A stretch of DNA of 61,447 nucleotides from Bacteroidales bacterium. Its GTDB lineage: Bacteria; Bacteroidota; Bacteroidia; Bacteroidales; F082. How positions within the stretch are numbered: the first letter of the stretch is position 1; each line of letters begins with the position of its first letter. The notes under the pieces are model-generated. The model was given only the letters and a program-made list of their open reading frames with translations. It was not told the DNA's origin and made no database searches. A program made the position numbers and the translations under genes. The DNA lies in NCBI GenBank assembly GCA_016285355.1, contig JAEEQP010000022.1:1-61447 (forward strand), written 5' to 3'. Shown here one piece after another: positions 1 through 8,901 of the stretch.

Positions 1-163
1 CCGGAATACTATCAGCGAACGAAGCAGGTGCCAAATGGTAAGTGCCGACAATATAACTAGGTGCTTCAAGGCCATTGCCAGAAATGCGATACAGGATTTG
101 TGCATGAGTCTTGAAGGCAACGCCAACAACAAGTGCCAAAACAATAATAATAGCTTTTTTCAT
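1..163 (-). CDS. TraB/GumN family protein, N-terminal part only
   Basis: Only the first 54 codons are in the window; the gene runs off the left edge. The start ATG (161-163) is followed by a signal peptide (two Lys, then a hydrophobic stretch ending in THAQ). The mature start contains ISGNG, APSYI and GTYHL, which I recognise as the opening of the TraB/GumN fold (PF01963), a family related to Tiki-type metalloproteases. The protein is expected to be exported to the periplasm. Its exact role in Bacteroidales is unknown. It lies downstream of the ECF sigma operon on the same strand, about 50 bases after the next gene's stop, so it may be co-transcribed. The family call rests on few residues but they are characteristic. 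Confidence 0.72.
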   Translation of the reverse strand, partial: MKKAIIIVLALVVGVAFKTHAQILYRISGNGLEAPSYIVGTYHLAPASFADSIP

Positions 164-214
164 AGTTGATGATTTGTAGAGTTTTTATACTATGCATGAC
201 TTTGTATTTTATAT

Positions 215-1453
215 TTACTGCTTTATCAATTGCTCGCAGAAGGCCTCCACTTCTTCTTTCGACCAATTGGGATTGGCGTTGATAAAGAAAGCACTTGAAA
301 CAGCATTAGCGATGCGCCAATCTTGATAAACCAAGCCGTCAATAACGACTGCTATATTGACAGGTTGAGGCTGTAGTAGCGCCTCTTCGGTCATTCGTTT
401 GAACAAAATCGTGGCTTCAGGCATCAACTCGAGAATGATGGCGGTGAAGGTTCCTTCTTTATAGGGTCCAGTTTCCAGTCGTTTGACCAAAGGTTTCCCT
501 CCCAGTACTGCCGAACTGATGGCGGGACCAGCTTCCGTGGTCTTTTTCAAGGTATAAAGCACCAACTCGGTGGTGTCGGCCGACCAACGATACGCTAAAG
601 AATCGTTGTCTTCCACCACGGTTGTTTCAAGGAAGCGTGCCTTGTCCGACACCGTAGTCCGGTTATAAACTTCCCAGATTTCAAGGCTGCCTTTGGTGGT
701 TAGATCGCCCTCCGCCCTTTCGTATTTAAGGGTATCTCCCACCAATTTAAAATGCTTGGCGATCAAATAGCCGCCCCAGATGTCGAAGCCCAAGAACACG
801 GCTATCAAGGCAATGCAGCACCACCGTTGCTTTCGATCCCATCTGGGTTTTTTGTCGCGAGGGGTCTCTGCGGTTTCTATCTGACGGATGATCTCGTCGC
901 AAGGCTTGGTCTTATAGCGGATTTCAGCAATTCCAACAAGAACAAAGAATACCATCGCGATGCAAAAAACAACCATGACCGCACCCAAGTTTGGCACTCC
1001 ATTTCCTATCCAACCCAAAAGCAAACCTAAAAACAAAACTAACCCAGTGGAATAGTTGAGAATCGTAAAGATGGCGAAGAGTTTCTTAAAACCTCTGGCT
1101 CGATTCGACAGGGTCAGCAAATCATCGTTTTCCAACGTCTTGGCTTGCAGCTTGCTGGTCAACAGCAACTCGATCACCAGACAAACCAGGCAATACACCA
1201 ACCAGAACACCTTAGCCGAGAGATGGTTGCCCAGATCCCATTTGATGATCAGTAACCCGAAGAATGCCACTATCGGGTATAAAAAGATTTGCACCCAACG
1301 ATATCGTTTGTAAAAACCAACGCTATGGTCAATAGACGATTTCATCAACCTATCGTTGACAATTTCCTGCTGGTCGAGTTGCTCTTTCAGCGTCTCGTAT
1401 TGGGCTTTCAGTTGTTCGAGTTCGTTCAGATTATTGTTTTCGTTGTTTTCCAT
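215..1453 (-). CDS. Membrane protein with SecD-head-like C-terminal domain, partner of an ECF sigma factor
   Basis: 412 residues. A short coiled coil (about 8-35) is followed by about five membrane segments (roughly 53-72, 80-98, 128-150, 155-175 and 211-232). The C-terminal part (about 233-412) should lie outside the cytoplasm. It contains GSLEIWEVYN, then TGPY, an amphipathic helix, and AVVIDGLVYQDW followed by an EEVEAF helix. This order resembles the P1 base and head of SecD (LEFR-V, then AIVLDGKV and an EEA helix). It lacks the rest of SecDF, so it is not a translocase subunit. It starts 12 bases after the sigma factor stop, the usual place for an anti-sigma or sensor protein. Regulation of the sigma factor is an inference; the SecD resemblance is by eye. 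Confidence 0.6.
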   Translation of the reverse strand: MENNENNNLNELEQLKAQYETLKEQLDQQEIVNDRLMKSSIDHSVGFYKRYRWVQIFLYPIVAFFGLLIIKWDLGNHLSAKVFWLVYCLVCLVIELLLTSKLQAKTLENDDLLTLSNRARGFKKLFAIFTILNYSTGLVLFLGLLLGWIGNGVPNLGAVMVVFCIAMVFFVLVGIAEIRYKTKPCDEIIRQIETAETPRDKKPRWDRKQRWCCIALIAVFLGFDIWGGYLIAKHFKLVGDTLKYERAEGDLTTKGSLEIWEVYNRTTVSDKARFLETTVVEDNDSLAYRWSADTTELVLYTLKKTTEAGPAISSAVLGGKPLVKRLETGPYKEGTFTAIILELMPEATILFKRMTEEALLQPQPVNIAVVIDGLVYQDWRIANAVSSAFFINANPNWSKEEVEAFCEQLIKQ

Positions 1454-1465
1454 GATGAATCCCTT

Positions 1466-1954
1466 TCATTGTTTTTTGGACATTTGAACCAGTTTTTCCT
1501 TGATGCGCGCCAGCCTCACCCCCACATTATTGGGCGTAATGCCGATGATGGCCCCGATTTCGTCATAGGGGATGCCTTCGAGCCAAAGTAAGATGAGGCT
1601 TCGTTCAATAAGGTCGAGGCGTGAGATGCGGTCGTAGAGTTCGCGGATTTGTTGCGTCTTGGGGTCGTCGGCCTCGTAGGGGTCGATGTCCACTGTCAGC
1701 GGGACGGTCTCGATGCGCCGGCGCTCTTTCTTATCTTGGTTGATGGCCGTGTTAAGTGCCACACGATAGATCCAAGTCTGCGCGGTGCTTCTACCCTCGT
1801 AATGGTCGAAGCCGTTCCAAAGCCTGATGAGAATTTCCTGAAACAGGTCGTCGATTTCGGCCTTGTTGCGCGAGAACATATAGCACACCGTGTAGATGGT
1901 CCGCTTGTGCTGCCGCACCAAAAGTTCAAACTGATGTTCCTTGTCGTTGTTCAT
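1466..1954 (-). CDS. ECF-type RNA polymerase sigma factor
   Basis: 162 residues, normal for an extracytoplasmic-function sigma factor. Region 2 covers about residues 8-75, with DLFQEILIRLW and a TWIYRVALN stretch typical of regions 2.2 to 2.4. Region 4 covers about 105-160, with a helix-turn-helix around GIPYDEIGAIIGITPNNVG. It directs RNA polymerase to a small regulon. The membrane protein gene follows after 12 bases, suggesting a sigma/partner operon. A TAnnTTTG-type box on the same strand lies about 38 bases upstream of the start. The target regulon cannot be read from this window. Confidence 0.92.
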   Translation of the reverse strand: MNNDKEHQFELLVRQHKRTIYTVCYMFSRNKAEIDDLFQEILIRLWNGFDHYEGRSTAQTWIYRVALNTAINQDKKERRRIETVPLTVDIDPYEADDPKTQQIRELYDRISRLDLIERSLILLWLEGIPYDEIGAIIGITPNNVGVRLARIKEKLVQMSKKQ

Positions 1955-1992
1955 AATGCGTTTTTCGTTGCAACGTTCATCATGTTAGACAA

Positions 1993-2000
1993 CAAAGGTA
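1993..2000 (-). promoter_or_regulatory. Bacteroidetes minus-7 box for the ECF sigma operon
   Basis: The minus strand reads TACCTTTG, matching TAnnTTTG, about 38 bases before the sigma factor ATG. The minus-33 box is not clear. Confidence 0.5.
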
Positions 2001-2104
2001 AAGATTTATTACAAGGGGAGTGCGATAATCTGATACATTTTTGTAATAAAAACACTATTTTTTTGAACAGCATGCCAAATGTAGCAACGAAAAAGAAAAA
2101 AATG

Positions 2105-2112
2105 TATTTTTG
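2105..2112 (+). promoter_or_regulatory. Possible minus-7 box for the CPBP gene
   Basis: TATTTTTG matches TAnnTTTG. It lies about 120 bases before the start, so a long leader would be implied. No convincing minus-33 box was seen. Confidence 0.3.
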
Positions 2113-2233
2113 TGGGTCTGGTTGATGGTTCTCAGATTGAAATTGGAATTTGCCAACAGATTAACACATTATAGAACAACGTTTTACAACTAACCATTAA
2201 AAGTTGTGCCCGACACGGACAAGGGTTTAAGCC

Positions 2234-3562
2234 ATGGAAGAAATGACTACACAAATTGAACAGAAAACAAGAGAACCAAAGCTTTTCAAGTGGGCTTTAT
2301 GGTGGGGCATTTGCATCGTTGTGGTCTGCCTAACTTTTTTGATAATTAAAGGTGAGAGCTTGGAGGATTTTGGCTCTCCGATAATGAATGCTTTATATAA
2401 TATGATCTATCAGTTTGGCATTCTACCTGTCATTCTGTATGTTGGATTAGTGGGTCCTATTATGGAGGAACTTGTTTTCAGGCTATGGGGAAACGGGAAA
2501 TTGTGGACTGGCATAACATCCATAATACTGATGGCTTTGTTTACTTTATCGGTTGGTTGGTGGTTGTCTTTGATAACTTTAGTTTGCGGCGCCATTATAC
2601 TCATCTGTTTTAGTGAAGACAGAAAAAAGAAGTTGTTCTGTCTGATGTTGCTCTCATCAATACTCTTCGCAGTAGCTCATGCAGGCAATTACAATGGTGA
2701 GGGACAGTGTTTTATGTTGTTCGTTTCTGTTTTGGAAAAGTTCGGTTTTGCTTTAGTAGCCTCATACTTTGTTATCAACTATAGTCTTTTCTGGTCGATA
2801 GTGTTCCATGTGCTGAACAATTCACTAATCACAATACCCTTCTTCCTTGGTGTCAATGCCATAAATGATGAAGTGAAGGTAATCGAAAACGAGGATTTCC
2901 GCCTTGAAATGCGCACGGTGTTGATTGAAGATAAGCAGCTGGACATGTCGAACAAATTTTATACGAATACTGTCGAGAACACTTATTTCGGGAATGCGGC
3001 TGGCTTTGCTAACCAAGCCATGTATTATGATGTTTGGAGTCAAGGCACGGATCTCAATTATGACACGGTAATGATTGCTAATGTAGACTTCGGCGAATTC
3101 CCGAAATGTCATTTCAACCTGTCGTTTAAGCAGGAACCCAAAAACTATCATAGGCTTCTCAACACCCTTGTAGAAGAAGGTTTGATAGAAATCGACACCA
3201 CAGTGACGCAAGCGTATAGGATGTACATCACCGACACGTCGAAGCTTGTTCAGGAACAACAGGGAGGTTTGATAAGCTATAAGATGTTGATTGGTCTGGT
3301 TCGACAGGATATCGGATTACCTATTTATGCAGAGATTCCAAATGAGACAAAAGGAAGCGGTAGTAATGCATATACAGAAAACAGCTTGTATGATAGCTTA
3401 TATGTGAAGGATATAAGTTATACGGATCATAAGAGTGATTACACCATTGATGATTTGAGGACGATTCTTGAGCCGCAAGGCATCGCCCTTGAGCCTACGG
3501 ATAGGAAAATGACCGTTATTGCCATTAAAAACAAGTACAATCCATTGGAGGAATTGGAATAA
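2234..3562 (+). CDS. CPBP-family intramembrane protease-like protein with C-terminal extension
   Basis: 442 residues. The N-terminal half has several membrane helices and the CPBP (Abi, PF02517) motifs in order: EELVFR at about 78-83, FAVAH at about 145-149 and FHVLNN at about 191-196. In this family (related to Rce1) the Glu pair, Arg, His and Asn residues form an intramembrane active site. The second half (about 210-442) is a soluble region of unknown function that ordinary CPBP proteins of 200-300 residues lack. The gene stands alone between the divergent sigma operon and prfB. The substrate is unknown. I see the motifs directly; activity is inferred. Confidence 0.75.
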   Translation: MEEMTTQIEQKTREPKLFKWALWWGICIVVVCLTFLIIKGESLEDFGSPIMNALYNMIYQFGILPVILYVGLVGPIMEELVFRLWGNGKLWTGITSIILMALFTLSVGWWLSLITLVCGAIILICFSEDRKKKLFCLMLLSSILFAVAHAGNYNGEGQCFMLFVSVLEKFGFALVASYFVINYSLFWSIVFHVLNNSLITIPFFLGVNAINDEVKVIENEDFRLEMRTVLIEDKQLDMSNKFYTNTVENTYFGNAAGFANQAMYYDVWSQGTDLNYDTVMIANVDFGEFPKCHFNLSFKQEPKNYHRLLNTLVEEGLIEIDTTVTQAYRMYITDTSKLVQEQQGGLISYKMLIGLVRQDIGLPIYAEIPNETKGSGSNAYTENSLYDSLYVKDISYTDHKSDYTIDDLRTILEPQGIALEPTDRKMTVIAIKNKYNPLEELE

Positions 3563-3572
3563 AACTTTTTCT

Positions 3573-3580
3573 TACCTTTG
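3573..3580 (+). promoter_or_regulatory. Minus-7 box upstream of prfB
   Basis: TACCTTTG matches TAnnTTTG. It lies just after the CPBP gene stop and about 105 bases before the prfB ATG. Palindrome copy A lies between box and gene and would be in the prfB leader. Confidence 0.5.
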
Positions 3581-3594
3581 CAGCCTGAAATAAA

Positions 3595-3658
3595 GACTCG
3601 AGACATGAGACGCGAGACTTTGTAGGTTCCTTAGTCTCGCGTCCCGCAGTCCCGAGTC
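3595..3658 (+). repeat. Imperfect palindrome, gac/gtc family, copy A
   Basis: 64 bases. The left arm begins GACTCGAGAC and contains CGCGAGACTT. The right arm contains AGTCTCGCGTCCCG and ends CCCGAGTC. Arms pair with few mismatches. Related elements are at 14315, 19632, 39055 and 41978. Confidence 0.8.
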
Positions 3659-3684
3659 AAAATAACAACTTTATTATTATTAAT

Positions 3685-4801
3685 ATGATCACTGCTGACC
3701 AACTTAAAGACTTATGTAAGAGGATTGATGCCTTGAGGAGGTATCTTTGACGTGGACCGTCGCACCATCGAAGCCCAGGAATTAGACGAAAAGACACAGG
3801 ACCCAGCTTTCTGGAACGACCCGAAGGCCGCCGAGGTCACCATGAAGAAAGTACGTGAGGTGAAAGGCTGGCTCAACGGCTACAAGGAAGCCGAAGACGC
3901 CTACAACGACCTCGCCGTACTCTTTGACTTTGCCAAGGAAGGCGAAGCCACCGAAGAAGAAGTGGACGAGCAATACAACACCGCCATCCAGATTGTGGAA
4001 GCCTTGGAATTCAAGAACATGTTACGCGAGGAAGCTGACCCGATGAGTGCCGTGCTGAAAATCAACGCGGGCGCAGGCGGCACCGAGGCCCAAGACTGGG
4101 CACAGATGCTCATGCGCATGTATATGCGTTATGCGGAAAACCACAAATACAAGCTCACTATTTCCAACCTTTTGGAAGCCGAAGATGCTGGCATCAAGCA
4201 AGTAACGATGAAGCTTGAAGGAGAATATGCTTACGGTTACCTGAAAGGAGAAAATGGCGTGCATCGCTTAGTGCGCGTCAGTCCTTACAACGCCCAAGGC
4301 AAGCGTATGACTTCGTTCGCCTCAGTGTTTGTCACGCCGCTCATCGACGATACGATTGAAATTGTTGTCGAGCAATCGCGCCTGTCGTGGGACACCTTCC
4401 GCAGTGGCGGTGCTGGCGGCCAGAACGTGAACAAGGTGGAGTCGGGCGTGCGTCTGCGTTACCAGTACAAAGACCCCTATACTGGCGAGGAAGAGGAAAT
4501 CCTCATCGAAAACACCGAAACCCGCGACCAGCCCAAGAACAAGGAGAACGCTTTGCGTCTATTGAAGTCGCAACTCTACGACCGCGAGATGCGCCACCGC
4601 ATGGAAGAACAGAACAAAATCGAGGCGGGCAAGATGAAGATTGAATGGGGTAGCCAAATCCGCAGCTATGTCTTCGACGACCGCCGCGTGAAAGACCATC
4701 GCACCAACTACCAGACCTCTGATGTTCAAAGCGTTATGGACGGAAATATTGACGCGTTCTTGAAGGCCTACTTGATGGAATTTGGCGGGAAGAAGGAATA
4801 A
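3685..4801 (+). CDS. prfB: Peptide chain release factor 2, with programmed +1 frameshift
   Basis: Release factor 2 ends translation at UGA and UAA. The gene starts at ATG 3685 and reads 21 codons to an in-frame TGA at 3748-3750. A +1 shift at CTT (3745-3747) skips T3748 and continues with GAC at 3749, giving about 371 residues (E. coli RF2 has 365). The shift site has the classical parts: AGGAGG at 3736-3741, three bases, then CTTTGAC. This normally makes RF2 autoregulate its own level. The catalytic GGQ is encoded at 4415-4423. The codon-recognition tripeptide at 4280-4288 reads Ser-Pro-Tyr where E. coli has Ser-Pro-Phe. Palindrome copy A lies in the leader. Confidence 0.97.
3736..3751 (+). 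promoter_or_regulatory. RF2 programmed frameshift site
   Basis: An internal Shine-Dalgarno-like AGGAGG, a 3-base spacer, then CTT TGA C. Spacing matches the E. coli prfB site. When RF2 is scarce the ribosome pauses at TGA and slips +1. Confidence 0.95.
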
Positions 4802-4872
4802 ACCTAAGGCCTTAGGCATGATTTTTGCAACTGATAGACAGAATAATCGATAACCCTAAATCAACTAAAAGA

Positions 4873-5301
4873 ATGAAAAAATTAAGCATCATTACAGCTT
4901 TCGTCGCCATCCTTTGCTTCGGCATGACCACGGCAATGGCGCAAAACAACAACAGCAATCCGGAAATCACCAAGTTCGTTCAGCAATATTTCCCGAAGGC
5001 CAACGTCCTCATGGTGAACGAAGAATGGGACGAATACGAGGTGAGACTGAGCGATGGCACGCAAATCGAATTCACGCGCAAGCCCGAATGGAAAAAAATT
5101 GACTGCGAGCATTCCACTATCTATCCTAACGTGCCCGCCAAACTCGTTCCTGAACAAATCACCAACTACCTGAATAGCAACTTCCCCAACCAAAGCATCG
5201 TCAAGATTGAGAAAAAACGGAGAGGCTGGGAGATTGAGTTGAACAACGAACTTGAAATTGGGTTCAACAAGAACTTCGTTGTGACCAAATTCGACGACTA
5301 A
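4873..5301 (+). CDS. Secreted PepSY-like protein
   Basis: 142 residues from ATG 4873. An upstream ATG at 4825 is in frame but the signal peptide begins at 4873, so I chose the latter. The signal peptide (MKKLSIITAF through TAMAQ) is followed by two similar modules: a helix ending FPKANV with VNEEWDEYEVRL, and a helix ending FPNQSIV with EKKRRGWEIEL. Helix plus two strands repeated in tandem is the pattern of the Bacteroidetes PepSY-like/DUF2874 fold (PF11396). Members are periplasmic or surface proteins, possibly inhibitors or binders of other proteins. No partner is evident here. Confidence 0.7.
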   Translation: MKKLSIITAFVAILCFGMTTAMAQNNNSNPEITKFVQQYFPKANVLMVNEEWDEYEVRLSDGTQIEFTRKPEWKKIDCEHSTIYPNVPAKLVPEQITNYLNSNFPNQSIVKIEKKRRGWEIELNNELEIGFNKNFVVTKFDD

Positions 5302-5320
5302 AGTCTAACCGCACAAAGCT

Positions 5321-6772
5321 ATGACCACATTTTTCATTGCCTTGGCCGTCCTCGTCCTCGGCTACCTCATTTACGGAAAATTCGTTGAGAAAGTCTTCGG
5401 CATCGACCCGCAACGTGCCACACCTGCCACCACCATGGCTGATGGTGTCGACTATGTGCCGATGAAGCCTTGGCGTATTTTCCTCATTCAGTTTTTGAAC
5501 ATTGCAGGTGTTGGGCCTATCATCGGAGCCATTATGGGGGCACAGTTCGGCACGGCTTCCTTCCTGTGGATTGTGTTGGGCAGCATCTTCGCCGGTGCCG
5601 TCCACGACTATCTGGCTGGCATGATTTCCTTGCGCGACAAAGGCGCGAGCCTGCCCGAAATCCACGGCACTTATTTGGGCAACGGAGCCAAACAGGTGAT
5701 GCGCGCCTTCACCATCATCCTGATGATTTTGGTCGGTGTGGTGTTCGTCAACACGCCCGCCACATTGTTGAACGCACACTTCACCCAAAGCTGGAATCCT
5801 TACATCTGGATTGGCATCATTTTAGCTTACTACCTGATTGCCACCTTGTTACCTATTGACAAAGTCATCGGAAAAATCTATCCCATCTTCGGCATCCTGT
5901 TGTTAGGTATGGCAGTGGCCATCTTCATCGCATTCATCCTTTACAAACCCGAAATTCCTGAGTTGTGGAGTGGTATGCAGAACCGTCACCCCGATGCGGC
6001 CAACAATCCCATCTTCCCGATGATGTTCATTTCGATTGCCTGCGGTGCCATTTCCGGTTTCCATGCCACACAATCGCCGCTGATGGCGCGTTGCATGGTC
6101 AATGAGAAGCAAGGCCGTCCGATTTTCTACGGTGCCATGATTACCGAAGGCATTGTCGCCTTGATTTGGGCTGCTGCCGCCGCCTATTTCTTCGGCCCCA
6201 ATAGTGTCGTTGATGTCACTGGCAAGAGCGGTGCTGCCATCGTGGGCATCATCGCCAACACGTGGTTTACGCCGGTTATCGCCACCATCACCATTTTGGG
6301 GGTCATCAGTGCGGCGGTCACCTCAGGCGACACGGCTTTGCGCTCGGCACGACTCATCATCGCCGACTTCATGCACTACGACCAGAAGCCCATCAAGAAC
6401 CGCCTGATTGTGGCCGTCCCGATGTTTGTCGTCACCGCCATCATTTTGGTTTACAGCATTTCCGATGCCAAAGGCTTCCAAGTCATCTGGCGTTACTTCG
6501 CTTGGGCCAATCAAGTGCTGGCTACGGTTACGCTTTGGGCTATTTCAGTGTATTTGGCTAAAAACAAAGGCAAAATGTGGTACCTCATCACCCTCATCCC
6601 TGCCCTCTTCATGACCATGGTGACTGGATGTTTCCTCTTCGTTGCCAAAGCTGCCGATGGTGGTTTGGGTTCTGTTTTGCCAAGGCCTGTAGGTTATGGC
6701 ATTGGAGCGGCTATTACTGTATTGGGATTGGTGCTGTTTGTACTGTTTTTAAAGAGAAACAAGAAAGCCTAA
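5321..6772 (+). CDS. cstA: CstA-family carbon starvation / peptide or pyruvate transporter
   Basis: 483 residues, shorter than E. coli CstA (about 700) but normal for the short form. Recognisable motifs include FLNIAGVGPIIGAIMGAQFG near residue 60, the AGAVHDYLAGMISLRDKG segment, and SGFHATQSPLMARC. More than ten membrane helices span the whole length. The family imports peptides or pyruvate, usually in nutrient limitation; the substrate here is not known. It starts 19 bases after the PepSY-like gene and stops 4 bases before the convergent comEC stop. No obvious terminator separates the two. Confidence 0.88.
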   Translation: MTTFFIALAVLVLGYLIYGKFVEKVFGIDPQRATPATTMADGVDYVPMKPWRIFLIQFLNIAGVGPIIGAIMGAQFGTASFLWIVLGSIFAGAVHDYLAGMISLRDKGASLPEIHGTYLGNGAKQVMRAFTIILMILVGVVFVNTPATLLNAHFTQSWNPYIWIGIILAYYLIATLLPIDKVIGKIYPIFGILLLGMAVAIFIAFILYKPEIPELWSGMQNRHPDAANNPIFPMMFISIACGAISGFHATQSPLMARCMVNEKQGRPIFYGAMITEGIVALIWAAAAAYFFGPNSVVDVTGKSGAAIVGIIANTWFTPVIATITILGVISAAVTSGDTALRSARLIIADFMHYDQKPIKNRLIVAVPMFVVTAIILVYSISDAKGFQVIWRYFAWANQVLATVTLWAISVYLAKNKGKMWYLITLIPALFMTMVTGCFLFVAKAADGGLGSVLPRPVGYGIGAAITVLGLVLFVLFLKRNKKA

Positions 6773-6776
6773 TCGG

Positions 6777-8891
6777 TTAGTCCTCCCCTATTCCAACCTC
6801 AAAGGCTCCACGACCAAGGTCATAATAGGGCAAATGCCATTCGTTGGCTTGTGCTATCCATTTCTCAGCCAAATAGCGCGGCATTGAACCGTCAATGAGA
6901 AGTAATTTTGCGTTATAAGACTTTACAACAGACTGCACATCAGGAGTTTGTCTTCTACAAACCAGCAAATAATCCACTGGAAGCCGGTAGGAAAGGCTAT
7001 CCGTTACCTGCTCTTCATCCCAAAGTGCCAACAGCTTTCCGTCGAAAGAAACGAGATTCGACTTTTTGCACAGATAATCGCTAGCAAAATCCTCGTTCAG
7101 GTCAACCGTTTCGGGATGCGACGAAAGGTGACGCTTGGTCCATGCACCTCTAAGGCTGTAATCCACAGCGGATTCGTCGGACATCAGCGTAGAGTCCGCC
7201 AAAAGCACATGCTCGCCTCCCCTAACGAAATCAACCGCAGTGTGATTACGAAGGCTGAAAAAAGTCATTCCCTTCTGATGATCAGATTGATACAAACGAA
7301 CCGTCACTGAAACCATCATCAATAGTAAGGCCGACAACACGCCAATGAACATCCGGCGTTTCTTCAAAGCGACACACAATAACAACAGAATGAAAATAAG
7401 CAGCAGCATCACAAACTCAAACTCACTGACATACAATCCTTTGACAATCGAAAAAGGCAAGCGTTCTATCCATGAAACGATGGTATTCATTACATACACT
7501 GCGCCCCAAACTAAATAGCCGACCAGCACATTAACGTAAGGTATCCACGACACTAACAACAGCACCATGCCGCTGATGATGACAATGAACGAAATCGGGG
7601 TCATGAACAAGTTGCTTAGCCAAAAGTACGTCGTGAACTGGTTGAAATAGAACAAAGTAAACGGAATAGTACCCAACTGCGCGGCAAGTGCAACGGCGGT
7701 AATCTCCCAAGCCTTATCCAATACCTTGTTTTTCACATACATGAGGTTGTAAATCGGTTTTTGCAGCACCACGATGCCGATGACCGCCGAAAAAGACAAC
7801 AGGAACCCGATTTCAAATAGATTATACGGATTGACACAAAGCAGAATAAACGCCGAAGCCGCTATCGAATTGATTATAAATCCCTTGCGATGAATCATCT
7901 CACCGATGATAACCAATGAAATCATCAAGGCGGAGCGCAAAATGGACGGCGACAGTCCTGCAATGAAGGCATACAACCAAATCAAGGTGAGCAACAGAAT
8001 CTGTTTCAAAGTCTTTTGCCATTTCTTTCGGTTGAGAAAGCCTAACAGGAAACTCGCCAGCAAATAAATGATGCCGACATGCATACCCGAGACACAGAGA
8101 ATGTGCATGGAGCCTGCCGCCACATAGTTTTTGCGCACTTCATCGGCCAATTTGTCGTCGTATCCCAAAAGGATAGCAGCCGCTACACCAAATTCATCGT
8201 TCTTTACGCCACACCGTTGCAACGATGCCAACAGCACATCTCGGAAACGATATGAGAAAGTATACAAAGGATTGCCATTATTTACCTGTAAATCAATCCA
8301 ATCCTCATCTCTCAGATACGCCTGACCTGTGATGCCCTTCCGCATGAGATACGCCCGATAATCGAACTCCTCGGGATTCAAAGGCGGTGCCAGCTCGCGA
8401 ATTGGGGCAGGAATTGCAATCAAGTCGCCATAGCGCAAGGCAAATGCCGAATCTGTTTTGGAGAAATAGGCCATCACCTTACCAGTGATAGGTCGTGAAG
8501 GTAGGCTATCGCCAAACTGGTACTCCAAACTCAGCACGACACGGATGGAATTGGAACGCTCAGTTGGAGCATCATAAACCCGGGCAACATAATAACTGGC
8601 ATCGGTTTCAAAGTTCCGGAAATAATCCTTCTGCACCTCTGACTCATGGACACGTGTCAAAGCATAACCCGCCAAAGCCAAATAACAGCCCATGACCGCA
8701 CCGAAAACCCAATTGTTTCGGTAGCTTTTCAAGACAAAAGCCGTCACTAAAGCCAAGGCGAAAAGCCCCAAAGCGATGATAACCGTGGTCGATGGCGACA
8801 AACGCAATGCAGGCAAACAGACGCAACACCAAATACCCAATGCAAAGGGTATTAGCATTCTGACAAACGGATATTTGGCGTAGTCGGTCAT
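6777..8891 (-). CDS. comEC: ComEC/Rec2-family membrane protein without a metallo-beta-lactamase domain
   Basis: 704 residues. An N-terminal DUF4131-like region contains an OB-type segment (about 90-190). A competence domain follows (about 230-500), marked by AAAILLGYDDKL, the HILCVSGMHVGI motif and the GLSPSILRSALM motif. Multiple membrane helices surround these. In transformable bacteria ComEC forms the inner-membrane channel for single-stranded DNA. The last about 170 residues are soluble, but the metal-binding HxHxDH motif of a full ComEC metallo-beta-lactamase domain is absent. It is the last gene of a minus-strand run that begins with a T9SS protein, 10 bases after the barrel protein stop. 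Confidence 0.88.
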   Translation of the reverse strand: MTDYAKYPFVRMLIPFALGIWCCVCLPALRLSPSTTVIIALGLFALALVTAFVLKSYRNNWVFGAVMGCYLALAGYALTRVHESEVQKDYFRNFETDASYYVARVYDAPTERSNSIRVVLSLEYQFGDSLPSRPITGKVMAYFSKTDSAFALRYGDLIAIPAPIRELAPPLNPEEFDYRAYLMRKGITGQAYLRDEDWIDLQVNNGNPLYTFSYRFRDVLLASLQRCGVKNDEFGVAAAILLGYDDKLADEVRKNYVAAGSMHILCVSGMHVGIIYLLASFLLGFLNRKKWQKTLKQILLLTLIWLYAFIAGLSPSILRSALMISLVIIGEMIHRKGFIINSIAASAFILLCVNPYNLFEIGFLLSFSAVIGIVVLQKPIYNLMYVKNKVLDKAWEITAVALAAQLGTIPFTLFYFNQFTTYFWLSNLFMTPISFIVIISGMVLLLVSWIPYVNVLVGYLVWGAVYVMNTIVSWIERLPFSIVKGLYVSEFEFVMLLLIFILLLLCVALKKRRMFIGVLSALLLMMVSVTVRLYQSDHQKGMTFFSLRNHTAVDFVRGGEHVLLADSTLMSDESAVDYSLRGAWTKRHLSSHPETVDLNEDFASDYLCKKSNLVSFDGKLLALWDEEQVTDSLSYRLPVDYLLVCRRQTPDVQSVVKSYNAKLLLIDGSMPRYLAEKWIAQANEWHLPYYDLGRGAFEVGIGED

Positions 8892-8901
8892 GGCTCAAGC
8901 T

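Noticed and set aside
4803..4816. Perfect 14-base palindrome CCTAAGGCCTTAGG after prfB
   Set aside because: It is too short and has no T tract, so it is not convincing as a terminator or repeat.
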